DNA of 64,000 bases from Hyphomicrobiaceae bacterium. Lineage in GTDB: Bacteria > Pseudomonadota > Alphaproteobacteria > Rhizobiales > Methyloligellaceae. The notes under the pieces are model-generated. The model ran no database searches and was not told the DNA's origin. It saw only the letters and a list, made by a program, of their open reading frames with translations. Below, one piece after another: positions 1-8,791 of the stretch (positions are counted from its first letter, which is position 1; each line of letters opens with the position of its first letter). The position numbers and the translations under genes were made by a program. Location: assembly GCA_020637815.1 (NCBI GenBank), contig JACKJS010000001.1:868001-932000 (forward strand). The letters are read 5' to 3'.

Positions 1-888
1 TTCGCGATAACGGGGCGCCTCGACCATGGCCCAGGCCTCCGAATCGGCGAAAAGCGCCTTGAGCACCAGGGCGTTGAGACGATGACCGCCACGCCGGGTA
101 CGGTAAGCGCCGAGAATAGGCGCGCCCGCCAGCGCGAGGTCGCCGACCGCATCGAGAGCCTTGTGGCGCACGAACTCGTCGTCGTAGCGCAGCCCTTCCC
201 GGTTGATGACGCGATCCTCGCCAATGGCGACGGTATTGTCGAGCGATGCGCCAAGCGCGAGACCCGCGGCCCAAAGCTGCTCCACATCCTTCATGAAACC
301 GAAGGTGCGGGCCCGTGCGATATCGCGCCGGAAAGAGCCGGGATTGAGGTCGAGTGTCAGCTTCTGTAGGCCGATCAGCGGCGTCTCGAAGTCGATCTCG
401 ACGTCGAGCTGGAAGCCATTATAGGGGGTCAATTCGCCGACGGCGCCATTGTCCTCAACGCAGATCGGCTTCAAAACTTTCAGGAACCGGCGGGGCGCAT
501 CAAGCTCCGTCAATCCCGCTTCGTCGATCGCTTCGACGAAGGGTGCGGCGCTGCCATCCATGATTGGAACTTCGCCGCTATCAATCTCAATCAGCGCGTT
601 GTCGACGCCGAGGCCGCGCAGGGCGGCAAGAACATGCTCCACGGTGGCAACGGATGCCCCGTTCCCGTCTCCGAGAACCGTACATAGCGTAACACCGCTG
701 ACCCATTGCTGGTTCGCAGCGATCTCAACGCTCTCTCCATCGTCTTTGGAAATGTGGAAGCGAATTCCGGTGTCGCTATCGGCCGGACAGAGCGTCATGG
801 AAACAGGTGCGCCGCTGTGGACCCCGATCCCCGTCAGCGAAATCTCGTCGGCAAGCGTCGTCTGCCGTGCCCCGATGAAACCTTTCAT
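1..888 (-). CDS. lpxC: UDP-3-O-acyl-N-acetylglucosamine deacetylase LpxC (C-terminus cut by window)
   Basis: LpxC is the zinc deacetylase that catalyses the committed step of lipid A synthesis in the cytoplasm. The protein opens MKGFIGARQTTLADEISL and continues with the family motif LTGIGVHSG. Near the cut end it shows the zinc-site segment FVRHKALDAVGD and then GGHRLNALVLK, which carries the second conserved histidine. The first 296 codons are present, so only the last few residues are missing. The ATG is the first start in this frame after the long upstream gap. The gene lies downstream of ftsZ, its usual place in alphaproteobacteria, but the 340-base gap suggests a promoter of its own. Confidence 0.95.
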   Translation of the reverse strand, partial: MKGFIGARQTTLADEISLTGIGVHSGAPVSMTLCPADSDTGIRFHISKDDGESVEIAANQQWVSGVTLCTVLGDGNGASVATVEHVLAALRGLGVDNALIEIDSGEVPIMDGSAAPFVEAIDEAGLTELDAPRRFLKVLKPICVEDNGAVGELTPYNGFQLDVEIDFETPLIGLQKLTLDLNPGSFRRDIARARTFGFMKDVEQLWAAGLALGASLDNTVAIGEDRVINREGLRYDDEFVRHKALDAVGDLALAGAPILGAYRTRRGGHRLNALVLKALFADSEAWAMVEAPRYRE

Positions 889-1051
889 GGCCCCCAATGG
901 CCCCCGCGCAGTCTATTGATCCCTACTTCAGCCCGGAGCGAACCCCGAGCCCCCCCGAATCAATCAGCCGTTCCTGGCATTTCTTCCGATCCGGTTATCC
1001 CGTACGCTCGGACCGTTACACCCTCTTATTTGACTTGTTGGGTGCGCCTTT

Positions 1052-1068
1052 TTGATTCGGCTAATCAA
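1052..1068. promoter_or_regulatory. Perfect inverted repeat in the lpxC upstream region
   Basis: The arms TTGATT and AATCAA flank a 5-bp centre (CGGCT) in the AT-richer stretch between ftsZ and lpxC. The half-sites resemble FNR half-sites (TTGAT/ATCAA), but they are 7 bp apart rather than 4, so it is not a standard FNR box. It could be an operator for an unknown dimeric regulator of lpxC, or chance. I see nothing else clear in the gap 889-1227 apart from the hairpin beside ftsZ. Confidence 0.35.
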
Positions 1069-1193
1069 TCTATTAGGAACCATACCCCCTCGCTCGGAGA
1101 AGGGACAAATCACGGTTTCTTACACTCTATTACGAACTCTGTTTCCTTTTAACAATCTGATTTTCAATTGTTTTTTTCGCACATCCGGGAAGA

Positions 1194-1221
1194 TGGCGGG
1201 CATTATCGTTAACGCCCGCCA
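1194..1221 (-). terminator. Hairpin just downstream of ftsZ
   Basis: The arms TGGCGGGC and GCCCGCCA are perfect 8-bp complements with a 12-base loop, starting 6 bases after the ftsZ stop. There is no U-tract directly after the stem on the minus strand, so this may be an RNA-stabilising 3' hairpin or a weak terminator rather than a classical intrinsic one. Confidence 0.45.
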
Positions 1222-1227
1222 TTACAC

Positions 1228-2946
1228 TCAGTTGGCACGGCGGCGCAGAAAAGCGGGAATCTCCAGATCGTCGTCACCGAGCGATTCCACGTGCGCGATC
1301 GCTGCGGCCACCTGTCCGTGCAAAACGCGCGGCTGGGGCTGCGGCTGGGCCTCGATGCGCTTCGGCGCCGGTGCCGCGACTCTGTTCGCTGGCGGCTGGA
1401 CGCTGAGCGTTTGCGGTGCCTGAGGCCGCGGAGCAGGCCGTCCGGCCACTGGGGTCGGCGCGAAATCCGGCTCCATCTTGGAGGGCATTTCGGCATCCTC
1501 GTCCTTCTTGCCGCGACCCACATTGGCGAGGCGCTCCAGGAACCCAACCTTCCGCTTCTGAGCGTCGAGACCCACGGACCCGTTCTCGCCGGCCTTGGCC
1601 TGAAGGGCCTTCTGCGCCACGAGGGGAAGTTCCTCGACATTCGGCATGCGACGGACCTGCCGCTTGATGGCGGCGGGCGGTGCGGGCTGGAAGTTCCGCG
1701 GCGCCTGCGAGGGCGTCGGCGGGGCCGGAGGCCGCGGCAGGGCAACACCGCTAACAGCCTGAGGCCGCTTCTCGATGGTCACGTCGTTTGGCGCGCGCCA
1801 GACCTGTGCTTCCTTGGCAGGCTCGGGCGTGGGTACCATGAGGCTTTCGTCGAGCTCGACCGGCTCCTCGGAGCTGGCGCCCGGAACGCTGGCCAGTCCA
1901 GCCAGGCGCTCCGTGAGACGCCCGCGATCGGCCTGGCCCTGCACCATGGAGGCTCCGGCGGGCTTCGCGTCGGTTCCGGCTCCAAGGCCGATTCCGGTCG
2001 CTACCACCGAGACACGGATCACGCCGTCAAGCTCATCGTCATAGGTCGCGCCAACGATGATGTTGGCGTCCTCGTCGGCTTCCGCACGGATGCGGCTCGC
2101 CGCTTCATCGACCTCGTAAAGGGTCAAGTCGCTGCCACCGGTGATCGAAACCAGCAGGCCGCTCGATCCCTTCATGCAGACATCGTCGAGCAGCGGATTG
2201 GATATGGCGGCCTCAGCGGCATCGATTGCCCGCCGGTCGCCGCTCGCCTCGCCCGTGCCCATCATGGCCTTGCCCATGCCGGCCATGATCGTGCGGACAT
2301 CCGCGAAATCGAGATTGATAAGACCTTCCTTGACCATCAAATCGGTGATGCAGCCGACGCCGGAGCGCAGCACATCGTCGGCCATGCCGAACGCGTCCGT
2401 AAAGGTCGTCTTCTCGTTGGCGACCCGGAACAGGTTCTGGTTCGGGATGATGAGCAGCGTGTCGACGTATTTCTGCAGTTCCTCGATACCGGCTTCGGCG
2501 GCACGCATGCGGCGCGACCCCTCGAACTGGAACGGCTTCGTCACAACGCCAACGGTTAGGATGCCCTCTTCCCGGGACGCACGTGCGATCACGGGCGCCG
2601 CGCCCGTTCCCGTGCCACCGCCCATGCCGGCGGTGATGAAGGTCATGTGGCAACCGACGAGGTGAGCCTTAATGTCTGCCATCGCCTCTTCGGCGGCGGC
2701 GGCGCCGATCTCGGGCTTGGACCCCGCGCCGAGCCCCTCGGTCACGTTGTTACCCATCTGGATACGGCGTTCGGCGCTGGAACTCATCAGGGCCTGCGCG
2801 TCGGTATTAGCGACGACGAATTCGACCCCGTTGAGCCCACGCTCAATCATGTTGTTCACGGCGTTGCCGCCGGCGCCACCCACACCGAACACGGTAATGC
2901 GCGGCTTGAGTTCGGTAAGATCCGGCACTTTGAGATTGATCGTCAT
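1228..2946 (-). CDS. ftsZ: Cell division protein FtsZ
   Basis: FtsZ is the tubulin-like GTPase that forms the division ring. The tubulin signature GGGTGTG lies at residues 109-115 and the nucleotide loop GVGGAGGNAV near residue 21. After the GTPase core there is a long proline- and alanine-rich linker, typical of alphaproteobacterial FtsZ. The C-terminal peptide DDDLEIPAFLRRR binds FtsA and other ring partners. The length is 572 residues. I chose the ATG giving MTINLKVPDL, because the longer reading (to 3132) runs into ftsA with non-conserved sequence. It lies 88 bases after ftsA and is the last division gene of the cluster. Confidence 0.97.
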   Translation of the reverse strand: MTINLKVPDLTELKPRITVFGVGGAGGNAVNNMIERGLNGVEFVVANTDAQALMSSSAERRIQMGNNVTEGLGAGSKPEIGAAAAEEAMADIKAHLVGCHMTFITAGMGGGTGTGAAPVIARASREEGILTVGVVTKPFQFEGSRRMRAAEAGIEELQKYVDTLLIIPNQNLFRVANEKTTFTDAFGMADDVLRSGVGCITDLMVKEGLINLDFADVRTIMAGMGKAMMGTGEASGDRRAIDAAEAAISNPLLDDVCMKGSSGLLVSITGGSDLTLYEVDEAASRIRAEADEDANIIVGATYDDELDGVIRVSVVATGIGLGAGTDAKPAGASMVQGQADRGRLTERLAGLASVPGASSEEPVELDESLMVPTPEPAKEAQVWRAPNDVTIEKRPQAVSGVALPRPPAPPTPSQAPRNFQPAPPAAIKRQVRRMPNVEELPLVAQKALQAKAGENGSVGLDAQKRKVGFLERLANVGRGKKDEDAEMPSKMEPDFAPTPVAGRPAPRPQAPQTLSVQPPANRVAAPAPKRIEAQPQPQPRVLHGQVAAAIAHVESLGDDDLEIPAFLRRRAN

Positions 2947-3034
2947 CGCGGCTTCCAATCCTTGCGAATTGCCCCTTGCTATTGAGCCAACGCCCACACC
3001 CCCTTGAAACGCGTGGCGTCCGGCTTCGTGTCCG

Positions 3035-4330
3035 TTAAAAGTTCTCCATGATCCACTCGCCCACCCGGGCGAAGTAGCCTGTTCCCGTACGCAAGAACCG
3101 TTGCCCGGATTGGGTTCCGGGCTTTTCGTCACCGCGCGCCCAATGCAACAACAAACCGATCGCGGCGGAGAAGTCCGGCGCGGCGGCGGCAGGCGGCAAT
3201 CCCGTCATGGCGCGCGGGCGGCCGAGGCGCGCCGGGCGTCCAAACATGTTCGAGGCTAGCTCCACGAGGCCCGTCAGCTGGCTGCCACCTCCGGTCAGCA
3301 CCAAATGCTGGGCGACCTCGGCGGGGACCCCGCTCGCGGCGAGCCGGTGCCGCATCAGGTCGAGGATCTCCTCGACGCGCGGGCGTATGATGCAGGCGAG
3401 CTGCGCCTTCGTGATCTGATTGACGTTTCCTTGCGCGATTCCGCTCACGCACGGATAGGTGATGATCTCGCGCTCGTCGGACAGCGTCGCGAAGGCACTG
3501 CCGTGCAGTGTCTTGAGCCGCTCGGCATGTTCCATGGGCGCGCCGAGCGTGCGCGCGATGTCGACGGTCACGCCATGGCCGCCGAGCGCGATCGCATCGG
3601 CGTGCAGGAAATGACCGTCGGCGATAACCGACAGGGTGGTCGTACCGGCGCCGAAATCGATGCAGGCAACGCCGAGCTTCGCTTCGTCCGGGGTGACAAC
3701 CGACAACGCACTCGAATACGGCGCAGCAACAAGTCCCGCGATACCGAGATGGCACCGTTCGACGCACAGCATCAAATTGCGGGTGGCCGCCTCGTCCGCC
3801 GTGACCGTGTGCAGGTCCACAGTGAGACGCTCGCCGCACATGCCGCGCGGCTCCGCGATACCGCCATTGTCGTCCAGACGGAAATCGGTCGGAAGCGCAT
3901 GAAGCACCGTGCGCCGGTCGCGCGCCGCATATTGGCGGCCGCCGGCGAGCAAGCGGCGGACGTCGTCCTCGCGCACCGAGCCGGACGGTAGACCGACCCC
4001 AGCGGAAAAGCTCTCGCTCTTGAGCCGTCCGGCGGTGACGGACAGATGGACATCATCGACCACGACGCCGGCCATCCGTTCGGCCGAGTCGACGGCGGCG
4101 CGGATGCAATGCTCGGCCGTGTCGAGATGAGTGACCATGCCGGCCTTCAACCCTTCCGAACGGGTGTGCCCAAAGCCGAGCACGTCGAAGTGCATGGCCT
4201 CGGCGCTGCCTTCGAGCCAATCCGGCGTGGACGAGGCCTTACCGATCAGGCAGCACACTTTGCTCGTGCCGATGTCGAGCGCGGCCACGATGCGCTGGCG
4301 CTTTCCTCTGATCGATGGGTTGTAGGTCAT
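3035..4330 (-). CDS. ftsA: Cell division protein FtsA
   Basis: FtsA is the actin-like ATPase that tethers FtsZ to the membrane. The phosphate-1 motif ALDIGTSK is at residues 17-24, the second ATPase segment CIDFGAGTT lies mid-protein and LTGGGSQL lies further on. The C-terminus GEWIMENF is the amphipathic membrane-targeting helix. The length is 431 residues. The start at MTYNPSIRGK is preceded by GGAGGATG-like sequence, and the longer open frame upstream is a shadow of ftsQ. It follows ftsQ by 22 bases and precedes ftsZ, so the two ring proteins are very probably co-transcribed. Confidence 0.96.
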   Translation of the reverse strand: MTYNPSIRGKRQRIVAALDIGTSKVCCLIGKASSTPDWLEGSAEAMHFDVLGFGHTRSEGLKAGMVTHLDTAEHCIRAAVDSAERMAGVVVDDVHLSVTAGRLKSESFSAGVGLPSGSVREDDVRRLLAGGRQYAARDRRTVLHALPTDFRLDDNGGIAEPRGMCGERLTVDLHTVTADEAATRNLMLCVERCHLGIAGLVAAPYSSALSVVTPDEAKLGVACIDFGAGTTTLSVIADGHFLHADAIALGGHGVTVDIARTLGAPMEHAERLKTLHGSAFATLSDEREIITYPCVSGIAQGNVNQITKAQLACIIRPRVEEILDLMRHRLAASGVPAEVAQHLVLTGGGSQLTGLVELASNMFGRPARLGRPRAMTGLPPAAAAPDFSAAIGLLLHWARGDEKPGTQSGQRFLRTGTGYFARVGEWIMENF

Positions 4331-4352
4331 CCTCCTGCCCTCAAGCTCCGTC

Positions 4353-5348
4353 TCAGGTCCTGCCGTCGGGTTTCTTGACTGCGCCGGTCGCCGATGTCGG
4401 AGCGCTCGCGGGCGCGACCTCATCCGCGGCGGCGGCCGTGGTTTCGCGCATGCGCAGCGTGATCCGGTCCAGAAGCCGCATGTCGATGGCCGCAATATCG
4501 CGTTCGAACACGCCGCGGTCGGCCTGGAGCTTTTCGAGCGAGTCGAGCGCCATCTCGACATTTCCGTCGGGCAGCATGATTTCCGTGCCGGTGCGCAGCT
4601 TCAGCGTCCAGCGGCGATCGCCGACACGCAGCGCCGCCAGCATCCTGTTCTTCAGGTCGGTGTATGGCGCGAGAATTTCATAGAGTTCGGCCGCATGCTT
4701 GGCCGCACCTTCGCCCACGACGAGCGGGAGTTCGGGAAAGGCCTGGGGCAACGCAGGCGCCAAAACCACGCCTTCGTCGTCCACCACGAAGGTCTGGCCC
4801 TTGTTCTGCCACATCGCGTAGGGATCGCGCTCCTCGATGACCACTTGGAGGGTCGACGGCAGAAGCCGCATCACCTGGGCGTGACGGATCCACGGAACCG
4901 CCTCGAGGCGCTCCTTGGCGGCATCCGTATCGAACGCCAGCATCAATGTCTCGGGTCCCGCCGCGAGGGCCGTCGTGATCGCGGCGTCGGTCGCGTTCTT
5001 CTGGCCTTCGACCATCACGCGCTTGACGCCGAATCCCATCGCCACGACCGCGCGCTCGGCACCCGTTACAGCGGCGTTAAAAAGCTGCTCGATTTGACCG
5101 CCGACGATCGCCCCATAAAGGACCGCGCTGGCGGCGAATGCGGCGCAAAGCAGCTGCCAGGTCCCGGTCCTGCGGCTGCGGCGCATCCGTCCGAGGTGGA
5201 CCGTCCGCGGACCCTTCGCGACGACGGTCCGACCGCCTTGCGGCACGGGGAGACGACGGTCGGGCGGAAGCGCCGCGCCGCGCGCCACCGGCGCCCTGCG
5301 GGACCCTCCAGACTTACCGTAACTCCTTGACGTGCCTAGCGATTGCAC
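4353..5348 (-). CDS. ftsQ: Cell division protein FtsQ
   Basis: FtsQ is a single-pass inner membrane protein of the divisome that links the ring to FtsB, FtsL and FtsW/FtsI. The basic N-terminal tail is followed by one hydrophobic segment (WQLLCAAFAASAVLYGAIVGG region, near residue 75) and a POTRA-type periplasmic domain beginning around VMVEGQKN. A GTG start is chosen because GGAGG lies 8 bases upstream. This makes the gene overlap the end of ddl by 13 bases, which suggests coupled translation. A TTG seven codons upstream is the alternative. The length is 331 residues, with the usual long cytoplasmic tail of alphaproteobacterial FtsQ. Confidence 0.9.
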   Translation of the reverse strand: MQSLGTSRSYGKSGGSRRAPVARGAALPPDRRLPVPQGGRTVVAKGPRTVHLGRMRRSRRTGTWQLLCAAFAASAVLYGAIVGGQIEQLFNAAVTGAERAVVAMGFGVKRVMVEGQKNATDAAITTALAAGPETLMLAFDTDAAKERLEAVPWIRHAQVMRLLPSTLQVVIEERDPYAMWQNKGQTFVVDDEGVVLAPALPQAFPELPLVVGEGAAKHAAELYEILAPYTDLKNRMLAALRVGDRRWTLKLRTGTEIMLPDGNVEMALDSLEKLQADRGVFERDIAAIDMRLLDRITLRMRETTAAAADEVAPASAPTSATGAVKKPDGRT

Positions 5349-6271
5349 GACGCATCCTCCACGATCCAACGGACCAGCTCGCCAAAAGATCGCCCGCTAT
5401 GGGCCGCAAGCTCAGGCACCAGTGACGTGGCCGTCATGCCAGGTTGGGTGTTGACCTCAAGACAGATCAGTTCCCCCGTTCCATCTGGCCGATCGTCGAA
5501 TCTGAAGTCCGAACGACTGACCCCACGGCAGCCCAGTGCCCTATGAGCCGCTACCGACAGCTTCTGTACCAATTGGTAAACATTTGGTTTAAGCGAAGCC
5601 GGCAATTCGTGAATTGAGCCCCCTGGAGCGTATTTTGATTCAAAGTCGTAGAAGGCGAGGCCTTCCGCGGGACGGATCTCAATCACGCCGAGTGCTTCAT
5701 CGCCCATGACCGCGCAAGTCAGCTCCCGCCCGGGGATGTACCGCTCGACCATGAGTTCCTCGCCGAGGGCCCAATCGGCCGAATGCAGCTCCTGAGGGGG
5801 ATGCGCCTGGCCCTCCCGGACGATGTAGACGCCAACCGAAGATCCTTCCGCCGGGGGCTTGATCACGTAAGGCGGTTTGATCGGATGGCCCTTGGCCGCC
5901 TCGGCGCGGCTCACCAATCGGCTTTCGGCTACGGGCACGCCCGCTTCGCGGAGCACCGCCTTGGCGCGTTCCTTGTGCATGGCGAGGGCAGAGGCGAGGA
6001 CGCCCGAATGGGTGTAGGGCAGGCCCATGGTCTCCAGTACGCCTTGGATGCAGCCATCCTCGCCGTAATGGCCATGAAGCGCGTTGAAGCAGACATCCGG
6101 TTCAAGTTCGGCAAGCCGCGCAGCCACGTCCCGGCCCACATCGACCTTGGTGACCCGGTAGCCTTCCCCTTCGAGCGCTTGGGCGCAGGCGTTGCCGGAG
6201 CGCAGTGAAATCTCGCGCTCGGAGGACAAGCCTCCCATGAGAACGGCGACATGAATTTGTTGATCTGCCAT
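5336..6271 (-). CDS. ddl: D-alanine--D-alanine ligase
   Basis: This ATP-grasp enzyme joins two D-alanines for the peptidoglycan pentapeptide. The N-terminal HVAVLMGGLSSEREISLRSG is the family signature, ALHGHYGEDG follows near residue 60, and the C-terminal EVNTQPGMT contains the Mg-binding asparagine and the omega-loop region. The length is 311 residues, as expected. The start MADQQIHVAV is preceded by a purine-rich GGGG stretch. It is the first gene after a 164-base gap that holds a CtrA-type site, so it may head a separately timed unit ddl-ftsQ-ftsA-ftsZ. Confidence 0.96.
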   Translation of the reverse strand: MADQQIHVAVLMGGLSSEREISLRSGNACAQALEGEGYRVTKVDVGRDVAARLAELEPDVCFNALHGHYGEDGCIQGVLETMGLPYTHSGVLASALAMHKERAKAVLREAGVPVAESRLVSRAEAAKGHPIKPPYVIKPPAEGSSVGVYIVREGQAHPPQELHSADWALGEELMVERYIPGRELTCAVMGDEALGVIEIRPAEGLAFYDFESKYAPGGSIHELPASLKPNVYQLVQKLSVAAHRALGCRGVSRSDFRFDDRPDGTGELICLEVNTQPGMTATSLVPELAAHSGRSFGELVRWIVEDASCNR

Positions 6272-6344
6272 AGACGGCCCCTGTCGGTTGGATTGACACG
6301 CGGAACGGCATCCGGTGTCCATCACATCCAAGACACCGTGATTT

Positions 6345-6363
6345 GGTTAACGCTGCATTAACC
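6345..6363. promoter_or_regulatory. CtrA-type binding site upstream of ddl-ftsQAZ
   Basis: The site reads GGTTAA, seven bases (CGCTGCA), then TTAACC. It is a full TTAA-N7-TTAA CtrA element with symmetric flanks, located about 75-90 bases upstream of the ddl start. CtrA is the alphaproteobacterial cell-cycle response regulator, and in Caulobacter it controls division genes of this cluster. The position fits a promoter for the late division genes. Direct or negative action cannot be told from the sequence. Confidence 0.65.
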
Positions 6364-6435
6364 GTATTCGCGCCGCTTGGCACGTCGATTGCCGATTAAG
6401 GCTGTGTCGACCCTAGAGGCCTGTCGTGGAAGGCC

Positions 6436-7356
6436 CTAGGCGGGCTTGCCGAGCCGCTTGATTTCCCACTCGAGCTGCACGCCGCTGGTCTCCTTGACCC
6501 GCGCGCGGACCGTCTCGCCCAGCCTCTCCAGGTCGCCGGCGGATGCATTGCCCTCGTTGATGAGGAAGTTGCAATGGAGCTCCGAAACCTTGGCATCGCC
6601 GACCGCTAGCCCCCGGCACCCGGCAGCGTCGATGAGCTGCCACGACTTGTTGCCATCCGGGTTCTTGAAAGTCGAGCCGCCGGTGCGGCTCTTGATGGGC
6701 TGGACCTCTTCGCGATAGGCGGCGATCTCGTCCATTTCGGCGATGATCGCGGCGGGGTCACCGGGCCGTCCCTGGAACAGCGCCTCGGTAAAGATGTAAT
6801 CCTCCGGTGCGCCGCAATGCCGGTAGGCGTAGTGCATGTCCGCGACGGGCACGACGTGAATATTGCCGGCACGGTCCACGGCCCGCGCCTCGACGAGGAT
6901 GTCGCACGTCTCGGTGCCGTGCGCGCCGCCATTCATGCGCAGCGCGCCGCCGACACCGCCGGGAATGCCCCTGTAGAACGATAGTCCGGCAATGCCGGCA
7001 TCGGCCGCGGCGCGCGCGACTTTCACATCAGGCACGGCTGTGCCGACCCGCAGACGGGACCCATCCTCGACCTTGATCTCATTGAAGCCGCGGCCAAGTC
7101 GGATCACGACGCCGTCGATACCGCCATCGCGAACCAGGAGGTTCGAACCAAGCCCGATCATCGTGACCGGCACGCCGTCGGGCAATGCCTTCATGAAGTA
7201 GGCGAGGTCCGCCTCGTCGGCAGGCGAGAACAGGACTTCGGCCGGCCCGCCCACGCGGAACCAGGTGTAGTCCTTCAGCTCCGTGCCGGATGCGAGCCGC
7301 CCACGCAGATCCGGCATCGCCGCCGTCAATGCCTCGAAGAGTTCGGTGCCGCTCAC
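6436..7356 (-). CDS. murB: UDP-N-acetylenolpyruvoylglucosamine reductase MurB
   Basis: MurB is the FAD enzyme that reduces UDP-GlcNAc-enolpyruvate to UDP-MurNAc. FAD-site segments TWFRVGGPAEV (near residue 33) and GLGSNLLVRDGG are visible. The segment FYRGIPGGVGGALRMNGGAHG follows, and the type I active-site stretch RTGGSTFKNP contains the serine that protonates the substrate. The length is 306 residues. The start is a GTG that shares GTGA with the murC stop codon, which indicates translational coupling. It is the last gene before the CtrA-bearing gap. Confidence 0.95.
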   Translation of the reverse strand: MSGTELFEALTAAMPDLRGRLASGTELKDYTWFRVGGPAEVLFSPADEADLAYFMKALPDGVPVTMIGLGSNLLVRDGGIDGVVIRLGRGFNEIKVEDGSRLRVGTAVPDVKVARAAADAGIAGLSFYRGIPGGVGGALRMNGGAHGTETCDILVEARAVDRAGNIHVVPVADMHYAYRHCGAPEDYIFTEALFQGRPGDPAAIIAEMDEIAAYREEVQPIKSRTGGSTFKNPDGNKSWQLIDAAGCRGLAVGDAKVSELHCNFLINEGNASAGDLERLGETVRARVKETSGVQLEWEIKRLGKPA

Positions 7357-8783
7357 GCCGCGTCTCCTTCCGCCGCCAGCCGTCCGGGCAGCGCATTGAT
7401 CCAATCGGTGATCGTGCCCGCGCCAAGGCCGACTACGAGATCGCCCTTTTCGACCACGGACGCGATGGTTGCCGCCAAGGACTCTTCATCGTCGACCAAG
7501 AGTACGTGCGGATGACCGTGGCGGCGCAACCCGGCCGCAAGTTCGTCGCGATCAATGCCGGGAATCGGCGCCTCGCCGGCCGAATAGACCGGTGTGAGCA
7601 CGACGATATCCGCGTCGTCGAAGCACGCGGAGAAATCGTTGAACAAGGCTTGCAGGCGCGTGTAGCGATGCGGCTGCATCACCGCGACGATCCGGCCCTC
7701 CCCGGCCGCGTTCGCACCGCGCAAGACCGACGCAATCTCCACCGGGTGATGGGCATAGTCGTCGTAGATCGCGACGCCCCGCCATTCGCCGACACGCGTG
7801 AAGCGCCGTTTCACGCCGGAGAAGTTCGCAAGCGTCGCGCGGATCTTCTCGTCGCTAATGCCTGCTTCCGTCGCAACCGCAAGCGCGGCGATGGCATTGA
7901 GCGCGTTGTAGTGGCCGAGAGACGGCAGCATCAGGTCTTTTAGTTCGCGGGCGCCGCCGGCGACGCCCGAGCCGAGGCGTACGTCGAAGGTGATCGTGGC
8001 GTGATCGGGGCGCACGTTGAATAGCCGAATGTCCGCCGAACGCGAGACGCCATAGGTCAGGATACGGCGCCCATTTTCGGCGCCGCCGAGCGTCGCGATC
8101 AGACTACGCACGACGGGGTGATCGATACAGGCGACAACGACGCCATAGAACGGGATCGCTTCGATGAACTGTTCGAACGCCTGGTACAGCACGTCTTCGG
8201 ACGCCCAAAAGTCCATGTGCTCGGGATCGATATTGGTGATGATGCCGATCTGTGTCGGCAGCTTCACAAACGTGCCGTCGGACTCGTCGGCCTCGACGAC
8301 CATCCATTCGCCTTGGCCGATGCGCGCGTTCGTGCCCCACGCGTTGATGATACCGCCGGTGATCACGGTCGGGTCGAGGCCGCCGCCAAAGAGCAGGTCG
8401 GCGATGAGCGACGTCGTCGTGGTCTTTCCGTGCGTGCCCGTCACCGAAACCGTGGTGCAGGGCCGCATCAGCTCCGCCAGCATCTCGGCGCGGCGAATGA
8501 TGGGAATAGCGCGTTCTTGCGCAGCCTCGAATTCCGGATTCCCGGCCTTCACCGCACTCGAGATCACCAGGTAGGCGGCGCCGTCGACATTTCCGGGATC
8601 GTGGCCGATCAGGCACTCGATGCCGTGCTCGCGCAAGCGCTTGAGGTTGGGACCGTCTTTCAGATCGCTGCCCCGCACGCGATAGCCGCGCGTATGCATC
8701 ACCTCGGCGATGGCACTCATGCCGATACCACCGATGCCTACGATGTGAAACAGACCCGAGGTTTCAGGAGGAGGCAAATGCAT
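7353..8783 (-). CDS. murC: UDP-N-acetylmuramate--L-alanine ligase MurC
   Basis: MurC adds the first amino acid, L-alanine, to UDP-MurNAc. The N-terminal Rossmann segment HIVGIGGIGMSAIAE and the Mur ligase P-loop GTHGKTTTTS (near residue 115) are clear. ENRR-like and YDDYAHHP segments mark the central and C-terminal Mur ligase domains. The length is 476 residues. The ATG (MHLPPPETSG) follows an AGGAGGAGGC-type ribosome site. It sits 8 bases after murG, and its stop overlaps the murB start. Confidence 0.96.
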   Translation of the reverse strand: MHLPPPETSGLFHIVGIGGIGMSAIAEVMHTRGYRVRGSDLKDGPNLKRLREHGIECLIGHDPGNVDGAAYLVISSAVKAGNPEFEAAQERAIPIIRRAEMLAELMRPCTTVSVTGTHGKTTTTSLIADLLFGGGLDPTVITGGIINAWGTNARIGQGEWMVVEADESDGTFVKLPTQIGIITNIDPEHMDFWASEDVLYQAFEQFIEAIPFYGVVVACIDHPVVRSLIATLGGAENGRRILTYGVSRSADIRLFNVRPDHATITFDVRLGSGVAGGARELKDLMLPSLGHYNALNAIAALAVATEAGISDEKIRATLANFSGVKRRFTRVGEWRGVAIYDDYAHHPVEIASVLRGANAAGEGRIVAVMQPHRYTRLQALFNDFSACFDDADIVVLTPVYSAGEAPIPGIDRDELAAGLRRHGHPHVLLVDDEESLAATIASVVEKGDLVVGLGAGTITDWINALPGRLAAEGDAA

Positions 8784-8791
8784 GGTGTCGC

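Noticed and set aside
1052..1068. FNR box upstream of lpxC
   Set aside because: Half-sites match FNR but the spacing is 7 rather than 4, so a standard FNR site is not supported.
1291..2559. Long plus-strand open frame of 422 codons
   Set aside because: It lies antisense to ftsZ and exists because of the GC-rich codon pattern; no recognisable domain.
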